A stretch of 64,000 bases of DNA from Nitrosomonas sp. Is35 (lineage in GTDB: Bacteria > Pseudomonadota > Gammaproteobacteria > Burkholderiales > Nitrosomonadaceae): positions 1,488,001 to 1,552,000 of the forward strand of contig NZ_JAWJZH010000001.1 in NCBI RefSeq assembly GCF_033063295.1, in the 5' to 3' direction. Position numbers and translations under genes: made by a program. Within the stretch, counting starts at the first letter, position 1, and every line of letters starts with the position of its first letter. Under the pieces are notes generated by a model that was given only the letters and a program-made list of their open reading frames with translations, made no database searches and was not told the DNA's origin. This document shows positions 45,010-55,243 of the stretch, in pieces.

Positions 45010-47043
45010 GTGACTGCCAGCCCGCAGGTGCAGGAAAAATTATCTCGTTTGGGCATTGCTACCGAACTGGGTTTGATTTTGCACCTGCCGATTCGTTATG
45101 AAGATGAAACACATCTATTTCCCATCGCCGATGCGCCGCCAGGGCAAACGGTACAAGTTGAAGGCGTTATAATTCACAATGAAGTGGTTTTTCGTCCCAG
45201 ACGGCAACTGGTTTGCCAGGTGGAAGATAACAGCGGTGTTGTAGTGATGCGCTTTCTGAATTTCTACGGCAGTCAAATCAAAATGTATGCAGTGGGAAAG
45301 CGTGTGCGGTTATTGGGCGAGATACGTGGCGGTTTTTTTGGCGCCGAAATGGTGCATCCCAAATGCCGCATCGTTCGTGAAGGAGAATCGCTGGCGGATA
45401 CAATGACGCCGGTTTATCCCACGACAGCGGGTTTGACGCAAACGATTCTGAGCAAATTGATCGCACAGGCTTTGCGGAATGCACAGCACATGCTGACCGA
45501 AACCATCCCTGACCTTATTGTCCGGAAATACCGGCTGATGAGTCTTCCGGATAGCATCCAGTGTCTGCATAATCCGCCGCCCGAGGTATCGATCGAAGCG
45601 TTGCAAACGCGCACGCATCCGGCTTGGCGGCGCGTCAAATTCGACGAATTGCTGGCGCAGCAATTATCGATGCGTTTGCATTACCGGCAACGGCGTAGCC
45701 GTTCCGCACCGGCGCTGGCGCAAAAAGACACACTGAAACAGCAATTTCTCGCGCAACTGAGTTTTACCCTGACAACTGCGCAAATCAGAGTTTGCACAGA
45801 AATCAGCCGAGATTTGGCTTCCGCGTATCCGATGCAGCGCTTGCTGCAAGGCGATGTCGGCAGCGGCAAAACGATCGTGGCCGCGTTGGCCGCGTTACAG
45901 GCGATTGAAAATGGTTATCAGGCGGCTATCATGGCGCCGACCGAGATTCTTGCCGAGCAGCATTTTCAGAAATTAACCGGCTGGTTTGAGCCGTTGGGAA
46001 TCAAGGTGGTTTGGCTGTCCGGCAGCCAGAAGAAGAAACAAAAGCAAGCGGTGCTGGACGATATCGCATCCGGCGCTGCGCACTTGGCTGCCGGTACGCA
46101 CGCGCTGTTCCAGGATCAGGTGATATTTCATCAATTGGGTCTGGCGATTATTGATGAGCAACACCGCTTCGGCGTGCAGCAGCGCCTGGCACTGCGCATG
46201 AAAGGTACGCAATCCGATCAAGTACCGCACCAGTTGATGATGAGCGCGACACCGATTCCACGCACATTGTCGATGAGTTATTTCGCCGATCTGGACGTGT
46301 CAATCATCGACGAATTGCCGCCGGGCCGCTCGCCGGTCGTGACCAAATTGATCGCCGGTAACCGCCGTGAAGAGGTTATTGCGCGTATACGTCATGCCTG
46401 CGAGCAAGGTAAGCAAGTCTATTGGGTTTGCCCGTTGATCGAGGAATCCGAGACGTTGCAATTGCAAACCGCGATGGAAACATTTGAAAATTTGCACTCG
46501 GTTTTTCCGGATTTAACGATTGGCTTGGTGCATGGACGCTTGCCTGCGCAGGAAAAAGCCACTGTGATGTCAGCGTTCAAGCAAGGAGAAATCCAATTAC
46601 TGGTCGCGACAACGGTTATTGAAGTCGGTGTGGATGTGCCGAATGCGTCGCTGATGGTGATCGAAAACGCCGAACGCATGGGTTTGTCGCAATTGCATCA
46701 GTTACGCGGCCGTGTCGGGCGCGGACCGGAAGCGAGTATTTGTATTCTGATGTTTCAACAACCCTTGTCCGAGATCGCCCGCAAGCGGCTCAGAATTATT
46801 TTTGAACATACCGATGGTTTTGAAATCGCCCGTCAGGATTTAAACTTGCGCGGCCCCGGTGAATTCCTGGGAGCGCGGCAGAGTGGTGTACCGATGCTGC
46901 GTTTTGCCGATCTGGAACAAGATGGAGAGCTCATCACAGCCGCGCAAGCTGCCGCGGAAGAAATGCTCAACAGCTATCCGGAGCTGGTGCAGCGGCATAT
47001 CGAGCGGTGGCTGGGGGATAAAACCGAATATTTGCGAGTATGA
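45010..47043 (+). CDS. recG: ATP-dependent DNA helicase RecG
   Basis: RecG remodels stalled forks and Holliday junctions. The 677-residue protein has an N-terminal wedge/OB domain (about 30-120), Walker A GDVGSGKT, motif II DEQH in IIDEQHRFGVQQR, TAT-type motif MSATPIPRT, and the C-terminal QLRGRVGRG and GPGEFLGARQSG motifs. The only near start is GTG 45010, twelve bases after the ridA stop, without a ribosome-binding site; the N-terminus is slightly shorter than in E. coli RecG (693). Translation may depend on ridA. Confidence 0.95.
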   Translation: MTASPQVQEKLSRLGIATELGLILHLPIRYEDETHLFPIADAPPGQTVQVEGVIIHNEVVFRPRRQLVCQVEDNSGVVVMRFLNFYGSQIKMYAVGKRVRLLGEIRGGFFGAEMVHPKCRIVREGESLADTMTPVYPTTAGLTQTILSKLIAQALRNAQHMLTETIPDLIVRKYRLMSLPDSIQCLHNPPPEVSIEALQTRTHPAWRRVKFDELLAQQLSMRLHYRQRRSRSAPALAQKDTLKQQFLAQLSFTLTTAQIRVCTEISRDLASAYPMQRLLQGDVGSGKTIVAALAALQAIENGYQAAIMAPTEILAEQHFQKLTGWFEPLGIKVVWLSGSQKKKQKQAVLDDIASGAAHLAAGTHALFQDQVIFHQLGLAIIDEQHRFGVQQRLALRMKGTQSDQVPHQLMMSATPIPRTLSMSYFADLDVSIIDELPPGRSPVVTKLIAGNRREEVIARIRHACEQGKQVYWVCPLIEESETLQLQTAMETFENLHSVFPDLTIGLVHGRLPAQEKATVMSAFKQGEIQLLVATTVIEVGVDVPNASLMVIENAERMGLSQLHQLRGRVGRGPEASICILMFQQPLSEIARKRLRIIFEHTDGFEIARQDLNLRGPGEFLGARQSGVPMLRFADLEQDGELITAAQAAAEEMLNSYPELVQRHIERWLGDKTEYLRV

Positions 47044-47139
47044 AGATACATGGATTTGCTGTCACCGGTACGCTGCCATCGTTAACCGGTTAGGATCAAA
47101 TGAATAGATTGAATCAAACGATAAAGGATCATTACTGTC

Positions 47140-48072
47140 ATGATTGTTAAGGATAAGGTTTCATGGACACGATTGCTGTTTCATTTCAGAGGCAGCAGTT
47201 TCATGGTGACGTGGCCACGTATCCTCATGGTGACTATCTCCGCGATGATCGTGACCTATATCGAGCTGTACTACAACATTCAAGCGTATACGCTCACGAC
47301 GACTCCGTTCTTGCTGATTGGTGTTGCGCTGGGTATATTCCTGGGCTTCCGTAATAGCGCTTCGTACGATAAATTTTGGGAAGGGCGCAAACTTTGGGGT
47401 GCATTGGTCAACACTTCGCGCAATCTGGCGCGCCAAACATGTTTTCTGATCAAAGCGCCACAGGATAATGAGGCGGTACGGCAGTTTCGCGAAATGTTTG
47501 TCAAACGCATGATTGCGTATACGCATGCACTGCGCTGTCATTTACGTAGGGAAGATTCCGCTGAGGAAATCAAAAAATTTCTAACGCCGGATGATCTGGC
47601 TCAAGTACTCCAATCGACACACCGTCCGCTGGCCATTTTGCAGCAACTGGGCCGTGATCTTGCAATTGCGCGCGAACGGCAGTGGCTAAGTGAATTCAAT
47701 CATCCGGCGATGGATGCGCAGATCAACGAGCTCACCCATATTCTCGGCGGCTGCGAACGCATCAGAAATACCCCACTACCGTTCAGTTATTCCGTATTGA
47801 TCCACCGTATTGTGGCCTCTTACTGCATTTTCCTGCCGTTTGGATTGGTTGAAACCACCAGTGTACTGACGCCGATTGTTGTGCTGCTGATTTCGTATGC
47901 CTTCTTTGAATTGGATGCCATCGGCGATGAAATTGAAGATCCTTTCGGTTTGCAACCGAATGATCTGCCGTTGACTGCGATTTCACGCAATATCGAGATT
48001 AACTTGCTGGAACTGATCGATGCCCCCGACCGGCCGGTTCCTCTTAGTCCTGTGGATGATATTTTGATGTGA
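47140..48072 (+). CDS. Bestrophin-family channel protein
   Basis: A 310-residue bacterial bestrophin-like membrane protein, a family of pentameric anion or cation channels. Typical features: SWTRLLFHFRGS at the start, LLIGVALGIFLGFRNSASYDKFWEGRKLWGALVN (the pore and following helix, FRN...YDRWWEGRK-like), and near the end PIVVLLISYAFFELDAIGDEIEDPFG, the calcium-clasp-like acidic motif. ATG 47140 follows AAAGGATC. It stands alone between recG and the ubi genes. Confidence 0.9.
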   Translation: MIVKDKVSWTRLLFHFRGSSFMVTWPRILMVTISAMIVTYIELYYNIQAYTLTTTPFLLIGVALGIFLGFRNSASYDKFWEGRKLWGALVNTSRNLARQTCFLIKAPQDNEAVRQFREMFVKRMIAYTHALRCHLRREDSAEEIKKFLTPDDLAQVLQSTHRPLAILQQLGRDLAIARERQWLSEFNHPAMDAQINELTHILGGCERIRNTPLPFSYSVLIHRIVASYCIFLPFGLVETTSVLTPIVVLLISYAFFELDAIGDEIEDPFGLQPNDLPLTAISRNIEINLLELIDAPDRPVPLSPVDDILM

Positions 48073-48145
48073 TGACAAAAACGAACAATTTCGCTTTCCT
48101 CACCGCGATCATCCCTGTTTTACAATTCCCTCTTTGAGACTGATG

Positions 48146-48151
48146 TATAAT
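48146..48151 (+). promoter_or_regulatory. Perfect -10 hexamer upstream of ubiC
   Basis: TATAAT occurs 88 bases before the ubiC ATG in the 167-base gap after the bestrophin gene. The best -35 candidate, TTTACA at 48119-48124, is 21 bases away, longer than usual. It is the likely promoter of ubiC-ubiA-ubiD. Confidence 0.4.
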
Positions 48152-48239
48152 GCCGCTCAACAATTCTCAGTATGGCTTTGCCAGATCTCAGGTTAAGAAT
48201 TTCTAGCATGCAACACTTTCATTTTCTAGCTTTGCCGCA

Positions 48240-48782
48240 ATGAACAAAGCGCATCCGCTGGCATGGCATTCCACACTGACTTCTGTTTCATACCATCAAC
48301 GTAACTGGTTACAGGATCGCGGGTCATTGACGCGCCGCATCCAGGATCGCTGCGGACAATTTCGCGTACAACGCCTATTCCAATCGTTCAGCAGGATTTA
48401 CGGGGATGAGTTGGGTGTGATGGGATTGCGTGCCAGTGAGTTGGCCATGGTGCGGGAAGTTTATTTATACTGCGGGAATACGCCAGTGGTGTTTGCGCAT
48501 TCGGTGGTGGCGCATAAAAACCTGCGCGGTGCATGGCGGGGTTTGAGCGGATTGGGCAATAAATCACTGGGAACGGTTTTGTTTACCAATCCCAAAATCA
48601 AGCGCACACCGCTGGAATTTAAAAAAGTCAGCCGTGGCCATTTCCTTTATGATCGTGCATGTGCGCGCTTGCCGGAGACACCGGCCAATCTGTGGGCGCG
48701 GCGCTCGTTGTTTACACTGCACGGGCAATCGATATTAGTAACCGAAGTTTTTTTACCCGCTATCTTGAATTTACCGCTATGA
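48240..48782 (+). CDS. ubiC: Chorismate pyruvate-lyase
   Basis: UbiC makes 4-hydroxybenzoate from chorismate, the first step of ubiquinone synthesis. The 180-residue protein has family features WLQDRGSLTRRI, an active-site Arg in VREVYLYC, FAHSVV, and the Gly/Leu-rich GLGNKSLGTVLF, with FLPAIL at the end. Its stop overlaps the ubiA start (ATGA), so the two are coupled, with ubiD next in line. Confidence 0.92.
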   Translation: MNKAHPLAWHSTLTSVSYHQRNWLQDRGSLTRRIQDRCGQFRVQRLFQSFSRIYGDELGVMGLRASELAMVREVYLYCGNTPVVFAHSVVAHKNLRGAWRGLSGLGNKSLGTVLFTNPKIKRTPLEFKKVSRGHFLYDRACARLPETPANLWARRSLFTLHGQSILVTEVFLPAILNLPL

Positions 48783-49648
48783 ATTTGGCAGACCGAATTA
48801 GAATCTATGCGCAATTGATGCGGCTTGATAAACCGATCGGTATTTTACTGTTGTTATGGCCGATGCTGTGGGGTCTGTGGTTTGCCGCACAGGGAATACC
48901 CGATGGGCAGATTCTGGTCATTTTTGTGTTGGGCACGGTGCTGATGCGCTCAGCGGGCTGTGTCATCAATGACTACGCCGACCGCAAGATCGATCCGCAT
49001 GTCGAGCGCACCAAAAATCGCCCGATGGCGGCCGGCCGGGTTAGCTCCAAGGAAGCTTTGCTGCTGGCGGCAGTATTGAGTATCTGCGCATTTCTGCTGA
49101 TTCTGCCTTTGAATCAACTGACCATCCTGCTTTCGGTACCGGCACTGTTTCTGGCTGGAAGCTATCCGTTCACCAAGCGTTTCTTTGCGATGCCGCAAGC
49201 TTATCTGGGCATTGCGTTCAGTTTCGGCATTCCGATGGCTTTTGCCGCACAAACCGATGGCCTGCCGCCGATCATTTGGGTTTTGATGCTGGCCAATCTG
49301 TTCTGGGTGATTGCGTACGATACCGAGTATGCCATCGTCGATAAACCGGACGATTTGAAAATCGGCATCCAAACTTCCGCGATTACTTTTGGACGCTTTG
49401 ATGTGCTGGGCGTGATGGTATGTCATGCCTGTTTCATCGCGATCATGCTGATCATCGGACAAATGCAGCAGATGAATTGGGCGTATTACGCCGGATTATC
49501 GGTTGCAACCGGGTTAATTGCTTACCAATATACATTGATCCGGCATCGCGACCGGGCTTTGTGTTTCAAGGCATTTCTGCATAACAATTGGGTAGGAATG
49601 ACGGTGTTTGCCGGGATCGCGCTCGATTTTGTCATTTTCCCGCATTAA
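48779..49648 (+). CDS. ubiA: 4-hydroxybenzoate polyprenyltransferase
   Basis: UbiA joins the polyprenyl tail to 4-hydroxybenzoate in the inner membrane. The 289-residue protein has about eight to nine helices and both Asp-rich motifs: NDYADRKIDPHVERTKNRP and YDTEYAIVDKPDD. The start ATG 48779 overlaps the ubiC stop by four bases; the longer open frame upstream lies inside ubiC. ubiD follows after 11 bases. Confidence 0.95.
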   Translation: MNLADRIRIYAQLMRLDKPIGILLLLWPMLWGLWFAAQGIPDGQILVIFVLGTVLMRSAGCVINDYADRKIDPHVERTKNRPMAAGRVSSKEALLLAAVLSICAFLLILPLNQLTILLSVPALFLAGSYPFTKRFFAMPQAYLGIAFSFGIPMAFAAQTDGLPPIIWVLMLANLFWVIAYDTEYAIVDKPDDLKIGIQTSAITFGRFDVLGVMVCHACFIAIMLIIGQMQQMNWAYYAGLSVATGLIAYQYTLIRHRDRALCFKAFLHNNWVGMTVFAGIALDFVIFPH

Positions 49649-49659
49649 GGATTTAATCC

Positions 49660-51123
49660 ATGCAATATAAAGACCTCCGGGATTTCATCGCGCAACTGGA
49701 AGCAATGGGTGAACTCAAGCGCATTCAAACGGAAATTGATCCGGCGCTGGAGATGACGGAAATCTGCGACCGTATCCTGAAAGCGCAAGGCCCGGCGGTT
49801 TTGTTTGAGCACCCCAAAGGGCACAGCATGCCGGTGCTCGGCAATCTGTTTGGCACACCGAAACGGGTGGCGCTGGGTATGGGGCAGGAATCGGTCGAAG
49901 CGCTGCGCGAGGTTGGTAAATTATTGGCGTACCTGAAAGAACCCGATCCGCCGAAGGGATTGAAAGATGCCTGGGATAAATTGCCGCTATTGAAGCAAGT
50001 ATTGAATATGGCGCCGAAAGAATTGAGCAGCGCGCCGTGTCAGGAAATCGTGTGGGAAGGCAACGATGTCGATCTGAGCCGCATACCGATTCAAACCTGC
50101 TGGCCGGGCGATGTCGCGCCACTGATCACCTGGGGTTTGACGGTGACACGCGGACCGAACAAAACCCGGCAGAATCTAGGTATTTACCGCCAGCAAGTCA
50201 TCGGCCCGAATAAAGTCATTATGCGCTGGCTGGCGCATCGCGGCGGGGCGCTGGATTTCCGTGAATTCAGCTTGCTGAATCCGGGCAAACCGTATCCGCT
50301 GGCAGTCGCTTTGGGCGCCGACCCAGCGACCATACTCGGTGCCGTGACACCGGTGCCGGATACATTGAGCGAATACCAGTTCGCCGGACTACTGCGTGGT
50401 GCCAAAACCGAAGTGGTGAAATGCATCGGCAATGACCTGCAAGTTCCGGCGAGTGCAGAAATCGTGCTCGAAGGCGCGATTCATCCCGGCGAAACCGCAT
50501 TGGAAGGACCATATGGCGATCACACGGGTTATTACAACGAACAGGAAACTTTCCCGGTTTTTACCATCGATCGCATCACCATGCGGCGCAATCCGATTTA
50601 TCACTCCACCTATACCGGCAAACCGCCGGATGAACCGGCGATTCTTGGCGTGGCGTTGAACGAAGTATTCGTGCCTTTACTGCAAAAACAATTCCCGGAA
50701 ATTACCGATTTTTACCTGCCGCCGGAAGGGTGTTCGTACCGCATGGCGGTGGTCAGTATGAAGAAGCAATATGCCGGACACAGCAAACGCGTGATGTTCG
50801 GTATCTGGAGTTTTTTGCGTCAGTTCATGTACACCAAGTTTATCATCGTCACCGACGACGACATCAACGTGCGTGACTGGAAGGAAGTGATTTGGGCGAT
50901 TACTACGCGCGTCGATCCGGTGCGCGATACCTTGCTGGTGGAAAACACACCGATCGACTACCTCGATTTCGCCAGTCCGATTTCCGGATTGGGCGGTAAA
51001 ATGGGGCTGGACGCGACCAATAAATTTCCCGGTGAAACGAATCGGGAATGGGGCACGCCGATCGTGATGGATGATGCAGTTAAGCAGCGGGTCGATGCCA
51101 TTTGGCAAAATCTTGGGATTTAA
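49660..51123 (+). CDS. ubiD: 3-polyprenyl-4-hydroxybenzoate decarboxylase
   Basis: UbiD removes the carboxyl group from 3-polyprenyl-4-hydroxybenzoate using prenylated FMN made by UbiX. The 487-residue protein has the start [22 protein letters not shown], a prFMN-binding [24 protein letters not shown], the Glu-containing [13 protein letters not shown] and the C-terminal [12 protein letters not shown]. ubiX is not in the window. AAGGA precedes ATG 49660. It closes the ubiC-ubiA-ubiD operon; the DUF486 gene starts five bases later. Confidence 0.96.
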   Translation: MQYKDLRDFIAQLEAMGELKRIQTEIDPALEMTEICDRILKAQGPAVLFEHPKGHSMPVLGNLFGTPKRVALGMGQESVEALREVGKLLAYLKEPDPPKGLKDAWDKLPLLKQVLNMAPKELSSAPCQEIVWEGNDVDLSRIPIQTCWPGDVAPLITWGLTVTRGPNKTRQNLGIYRQQVIGPNKVIMRWLAHRGGALDFREFSLLNPGKPYPLAVALGADPATILGAVTPVPDTLSEYQFAGLLRGAKTEVVKCIGNDLQVPASAEIVLEGAIHPGETALEGPYGDHTGYYNEQETFPVFTIDRITMRRNPIYHSTYTGKPPDEPAILGVALNEVFVPLLQKQFPEITDFYLPPEGCSYRMAVVSMKKQYAGHSKRVMFGIWSFLRQFMYTKFIIVTDDDINVRDWKEVIWAITTRVDPVRDTLLVENTPIDYLDFASPISGLGGKMGLDATNKFPGETNREWGTPIVMDDAVKQRVDAIWQNLGI

Positions 51124-51127
51124 CGTC

Positions 51128-51472
51128 ATGCGTGAGATCGGGCATACTATCTTGCTATTGACGATGAGTAACGTGTTCATGACCTTCGCCTGGTACGCGC
51201 ATTTGAAGGAATTGAATCACAAGCCGTGGATTATCGCCGCGCTGGTCAGCTGGAGCATTGCTTTTTTCGAATATATGCTGCAAGTTCCGGCCAACCGGAT
51301 CGGTTACACGGTATTGTCGGTCGCGCAGCTCAAAATTTTGCAGGAGGTCATCACGTTGACCGTGTTTGTGCCATTTGCATTGTTTTATTTGAAAGAACCG
51401 CTGAAGCTGGATTATCTCTGGGCCGCATTATGCATGGTAGGCGCGGTTTATTTCATGTTCCGCGCACGCTGA
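51128..51472 (+). CDS. DMT-superfamily DUF486 membrane protein
   Basis: A 114-residue protein with four transmembrane helices, matching the DUF486 family (NVFMTFAWYAHLKEL, FFEYMLQVPANRIGY, LKILQEVITLTVFVPFALFYLKEPL). It resembles half of a DMT transporter and probably works as a dimer; the substrate is unknown. ATG 51128 lies four bases after the ubiD stop, so it is likely cotranscribed with the ubiquinone genes, without an obvious functional link. Confidence 0.85.
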   Translation: MREIGHTILLLTMSNVFMTFAWYAHLKELNHKPWIIAALVSWSIAFFEYMLQVPANRIGYTVLSVAQLKILQEVITLTVFVPFALFYLKEPLKLDYLWAALCMVGAVYFMFRAR

Positions 51473-51661
51473 TCGGGTTTCGATGTTTTGAACATTTTAA
51501 AATCCCTGTTTTTCGATAGAACATCGACTGCGAGAAATAGTACAATGTTGAGTTATTGGGATAAATAAGCCGGTAAGATTTTGCGATGAATCCGGCAGAC
51601 CGGTAATCAAGGATTGCGAATAATTGAATCAGACAGACAGGCACTGCACACTAAATCCAGA

Positions 51662-53872
51662 ATGAAGTTACCTATTATCCCGAGTATATTTATCCTGGCG
51701 TTAGTGCTCACTTTACCGCTCAACAGTTGGGGCAGTTGCGTCGTTCCCAGAATCGAAGGTGAGAGTGAGATCGAATATAAACCGATCGTCAAACCGCAAA
51801 AGAAACCAGTATTCATCGAGGCTGATCGAATTACCGGTTATTACAAGCAAGAAGTCGAAGCAACCGGAAATGCGGTTCTGCAACAAGGTGACAATACTCT
51901 TAAGGCTGATCGTGTGAAATATTACGAGCAGACCGAAGATACCGAAGTTGAAGGAAATATCCACCTGGAAAGACCTAAGGATATCCTGCAAGGCAAGAAA
52001 CTCGAACTCAATATGAAAACCGAAGTCGGTCAATTGACCGAACCGCGCTATTCCATGAAACAAGGAAAAGGGCGCGGTGCTGGCGATATCTTGTATTTTG
52101 AAGGCAAAGATCACTACCGGATCAAAGAGACCAACTACACCACCTGCCCGCCCAAAAAAAGGGATTGGTATCTGCGCGCGACAGAGCTGGAAATCGACAA
52201 CAACCAAGAAGTGGCTACCGCGAAGCATGTCAGTATTGTGTTTAAAGATGTGCCGATTTTATATTCACCGTGGGTCAATTTCTCCTACAGCGGCCGGCGT
52301 AAAAGCGGATTACTGGCGCCTGTTGCGGGCTACAACGCCAAAACCGGCTTCGATATGGGGTTGCCGATTTATTTGAATATCGCACCCAATATCGATGCGA
52401 CCATAACACCGCGGATTATGACGATGCGTGGTTTTTTGTTAAGCAATGAGCTGCGCTATCTCGGCAATAACAACATGAACGGTCATTTGCTGTTCGATAT
52501 CCTGCCGATGGACATTAATACCGATCGAACCCGCTGGGGCGTTTTATACACGCATTCGCAGAATATCGGCCGGGGCTGGCAAGGCTTTCTAAATTATAAC
52601 GAGGTATCTGACGACCGGTATTTTCGTGAGCTTACCCCTAACCTGGCACAGACCAGCTTGACCAACTTGTCGCAACAAGCCGGCGTTGCATACAACGGTA
52701 GGTTAGGTAAGGATGGCGCATTGCAATTCACTGGATTTGCACAGCGCTTTCAAACCCTCCAGGATCCGTTTGCACGGTTTGTTTCTCCCTACGAGCGATT
52801 GCCGCATTTTGCTTTGAATGCCGTCAAATATAATGTCGGCAAAATGGATTTTGAAATGAAAAGCAGCTGGACGAATTTTTATCATCCGACACTCGTCGAT
52901 GGCAATCGCCTGGTTTTTTATCCCAGTGTCAGTGTTCCGTTGCGCAATGAATTCGGCTATATCACCCCTAAATTCGGGCTGCACTATACCCACTATAATC
53001 TTGATTCAGCGCCGGTTGAAGGTAAAAGCAACAACCTTGACCGCACCGTGCCGATTTTCAGCTGGGATAGCGGCATTGCATTTGACCGTCAAGTCAGGCT
53101 ATGGGATACAAAATTTGTTCAGACGCTGGAACCGCGCTTGTTTTATGTTTACGCGCCATACCGGAATCAAAGTTTCCTGCCTAATTTTGACTCCGCAGTC
53201 AATGACTTCAGCTTTGCGCAAATACTGACCGAAAACCGTTTCAGCGGCGGTGACCGTATCAACGATGCCAATCGCGTCGTAACTGCGTTGACATCGCGAT
53301 TCGTGGAGCAGGAGACAGGGATCGAACGATTGCGCCTTGCCGTTGGACAGCAATTCAACTTTAACGACCCTAGAGTTCTATTGCTTCCGCCTCAAGTCAC
53401 CAGCGGCCGGTCGGACTTCATTGCCGCGATATCCGGGCGTCTGACACCAACCATCAGTGCCGACTCGAATGTCCAGATGGACGAATCCAAATTATGGATT
53501 GAAAAGGTTCGCACCGGTATCAGCTACCAGCCGGAAGCCGGAAAGGTGCTCAATCTGGGTTACCGGTTTACCCGCGGTGTATTGGAGCAAGTGGATACTT
53601 CGATGCAATGGCCGCTGGGCGGAAATTGGCATGGCGTTACCCGGGTCAATTATTCATTGCTGGATGATAAAATTCTGGCCGGTTTGGCCGGTTTTGAATA
53701 TAACTCGTGCTGCTGGGCCTTACGGGTTGTACTGCAACGGTTGACGACCGCGACACAAACGACCACCACCGCATTTTTTGTGCAACTTGAGTTAAAAGGG
53801 TTAATGGGACTTGGCAATAACCCGTTGCAGGTACTGCAACAAAGCATTCCCGGCTATACCAGCGTTCATTAA
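51662..53872 (+). CDS. lptD: LPS-assembly outer-membrane protein LptD
   Basis: LptD, the outer-membrane barrel that inserts lipopolysaccharide with LptE. The 736-residue protein has a signal peptide (MKLPIIPSIFILALVLTLPL, cleavage near SWGS). The beta-jellyroll domain (about 45-200) carries FIEADRITGYYKQEVEATG and is followed by a long C-terminal barrel. Four cysteines needed for the interdomain disulfides are placed as usual: C26, one in TTCPP, and an adjacent pair in NSCCW. ATG 51662 is chosen over TTG 51614 because it begins the signal peptide. surA, pdxA and rsmA follow, the classical order. Confidence 0.95.
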   Translation: MKLPIIPSIFILALVLTLPLNSWGSCVVPRIEGESEIEYKPIVKPQKKPVFIEADRITGYYKQEVEATGNAVLQQGDNTLKADRVKYYEQTEDTEVEGNIHLERPKDILQGKKLELNMKTEVGQLTEPRYSMKQGKGRGAGDILYFEGKDHYRIKETNYTTCPPKKRDWYLRATELEIDNNQEVATAKHVSIVFKDVPILYSPWVNFSYSGRRKSGLLAPVAGYNAKTGFDMGLPIYLNIAPNIDATITPRIMTMRGFLLSNELRYLGNNNMNGHLLFDILPMDINTDRTRWGVLYTHSQNIGRGWQGFLNYNEVSDDRYFRELTPNLAQTSLTNLSQQAGVAYNGRLGKDGALQFTGFAQRFQTLQDPFARFVSPYERLPHFALNAVKYNVGKMDFEMKSSWTNFYHPTLVDGNRLVFYPSVSVPLRNEFGYITPKFGLHYTHYNLDSAPVEGKSNNLDRTVPIFSWDSGIAFDRQVRLWDTKFVQTLEPRLFYVYAPYRNQSFLPNFDSAVNDFSFAQILTENRFSGGDRINDANRVVTALTSRFVEQETGIERLRLAVGQQFNFNDPRVLLLPPQVTSGRSDFIAAISGRLTPTISADSNVQMDESKLWIEKVRTGISYQPEAGKVLNLGYRFTRGVLEQVDTSMQWPLGGNWHGVTRVNYSLLDDKILAGLAGFEYNSCCWALRVVLQRLTTATQTTTTAFFVQLELKGLMGLGNNPLQVLQQSIPGYTSVH

Positions 53873-53914
53873 GCGTTGATTTTTCCTATCGCATTTATCC
53901 AGTGTTGTCATTTT

Positions 53915-55243
53915 ATGCATAAAAGCAATTATTTTTGCATTCCCTTGCTGCTTACTGTATTGCTATCGGCATCCGTTGCCGCGCAGGAGCCGATGTTTGT
54001 TCCGGCGGCCAGAGCCATCGATCATATCGTCGCCGTGGTGAACGAAGATGTCATTACGCGCCAGGAGCTTGACGATGCGGTTAAAACAGCGGTTGGCCGT
54101 CTGCAGCAGCAAGGCGTGCAATTGCCGGATCAACGTAGCCTGGAGAATCAGGTGCTGGAATCGGTCGTCATGAAACATATCCAATTGCAGCATGCCAAGG
54201 AAGTTGGCCTAGCGGTTGGTGAAAGCGAACTGGACGAGACCATACAACGGATTGCAGCCGACAATAAATTATCCTTGCCGGAATTTCATGCGGTATTGGA
54301 AAAAGACGGCATCAGCTACAATAAATTCCGCGATGAAATCCGCGATGAAATGATCATGGCGCGGCTCAAGGAACGGGAAGTAAAGCATCAAGTGAATGTG
54401 ACCGAAGGGGAGGTGGATAATTACCTCCAGACGCAAAAATCCACATCCGAAGGTCAAGACGAATACCGTCTTGCACATATTTTGATCCTGGTGCCGGAAA
54501 ATATCGCACCGAGTCAAATTCAGCAACGAGCGGAGCGGGCCAAATTGGCGTCTGATAAGCTTCAGCAGGGTGTGGATTTTTCCCAGGTCGCGGCGGAATT
54601 TTCCGATGCGGCCGACGCCAAGACCGGCGGCATCATTGAATGGCGCCCAGTCACGCAAATGGGCCCAACTTTCGCCGAGCTGCTGGAACCGCTGCAACCC
54701 GGCGATGTGACACCGGTGGTGCAAAGCCCCAGCGGTTTTCACATTTTCAAGCTGCTCGGCAGACGCGCTCAGGAAACACCGACCGTCATCATTGACCAAA
54801 CGCATGCGCGCCATGTATTGATTAAAATTAATGAACTGACTTCGGAAAGCGATGGCAAGCAAAAGATTCTTCAGATTAAGGAGCGGCTAGATAAAGGAGA
54901 AAACTTCGAAGAAGTTGCGAAACTGTATTCCGAAGATACCAGCGCTTCTTCCGGCGGCGACCTGGGCTGGCTCTCGCCGGGTGATACCGTGCCAGATTTT
55001 GAACGAGCGATGAATGCGCTGCTGCCGGGACAGATAAGCGATCCGGTCCGGTCGCAATTCGGCTGGCATTTAATCCAAGTGCTGGAACGCCGTTCGCAGG
55101 ATATCAGCCTGGACCGGCGCCGTCAGACTGCAAGGCAAGCGATCCGCTCACGCAAAGCCGATGTCGTGGTGCAAGAATGGTTGCGGCAGCTGCGTGATCA
55201 AGCGTATGTGGAATACCGTTTGGACGATGATCATGAACACTAA
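53915..55243 (+). CDS. surA: Periplasmic chaperone and peptidyl-prolyl isomerase SurA
   Basis: SurA escorts outer-membrane proteins, including LptD, to the BAM complex. The 442-residue protein has a signal peptide (ends SVAA), the N-terminal chaperone domain (IDHIVAVVNEDVITRQEL), and two parvulin domains (about 180-280, start EYRLAHILI; about 290-390, start HARHVLIKI, with GGDLGWLSPG). A C-terminal helix follows. ATG 53915 starts the signal peptide; the open frame extends 13 codons further upstream. Its end overlaps the pdxA start. Confidence 0.95.
   Translation: MHKSNYFCIPLLLTVLLSASVAAQEPMFVPAARAIDHIVAVVNEDVITRQELDDAVKTAVGRLQQQGVQLPDQRSLENQVLESVVMKHIQLQHAKEVGLAVGESELDETIQRIAADNKLSLPEFHAVLEKDGISYNKFRDEIRDEMIMARLKEREVKHQVNVTEGEVDNYLQTQKSTSEGQDEYRLAHILILVPENIAPSQIQQRAERAKLASDKLQQGVDFSQVAAEFSDAADAKTGGIIEWRPVTQMGPTFAELLEPLQPGDVTPVVQSPSGFHIFKLLGRRAQETPTVIIDQTHARHVLIKINELTSESDGKQKILQIKERLDKGENFEEVAKLYSEDTSASSGGDLGWLSPGDTVPDFERAMNALLPGQISDPVRSQFGWHLIQVLERRSQDISLDRRRQTARQAIRSRKADVVVQEWLRQLRDQAYVEYRLDDDHEH

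Noticed and set aside
47135..47153. CTGTCAT near the bestrophin start
   Set aside because: Only one half-site is present and it overlaps the ATG codon.
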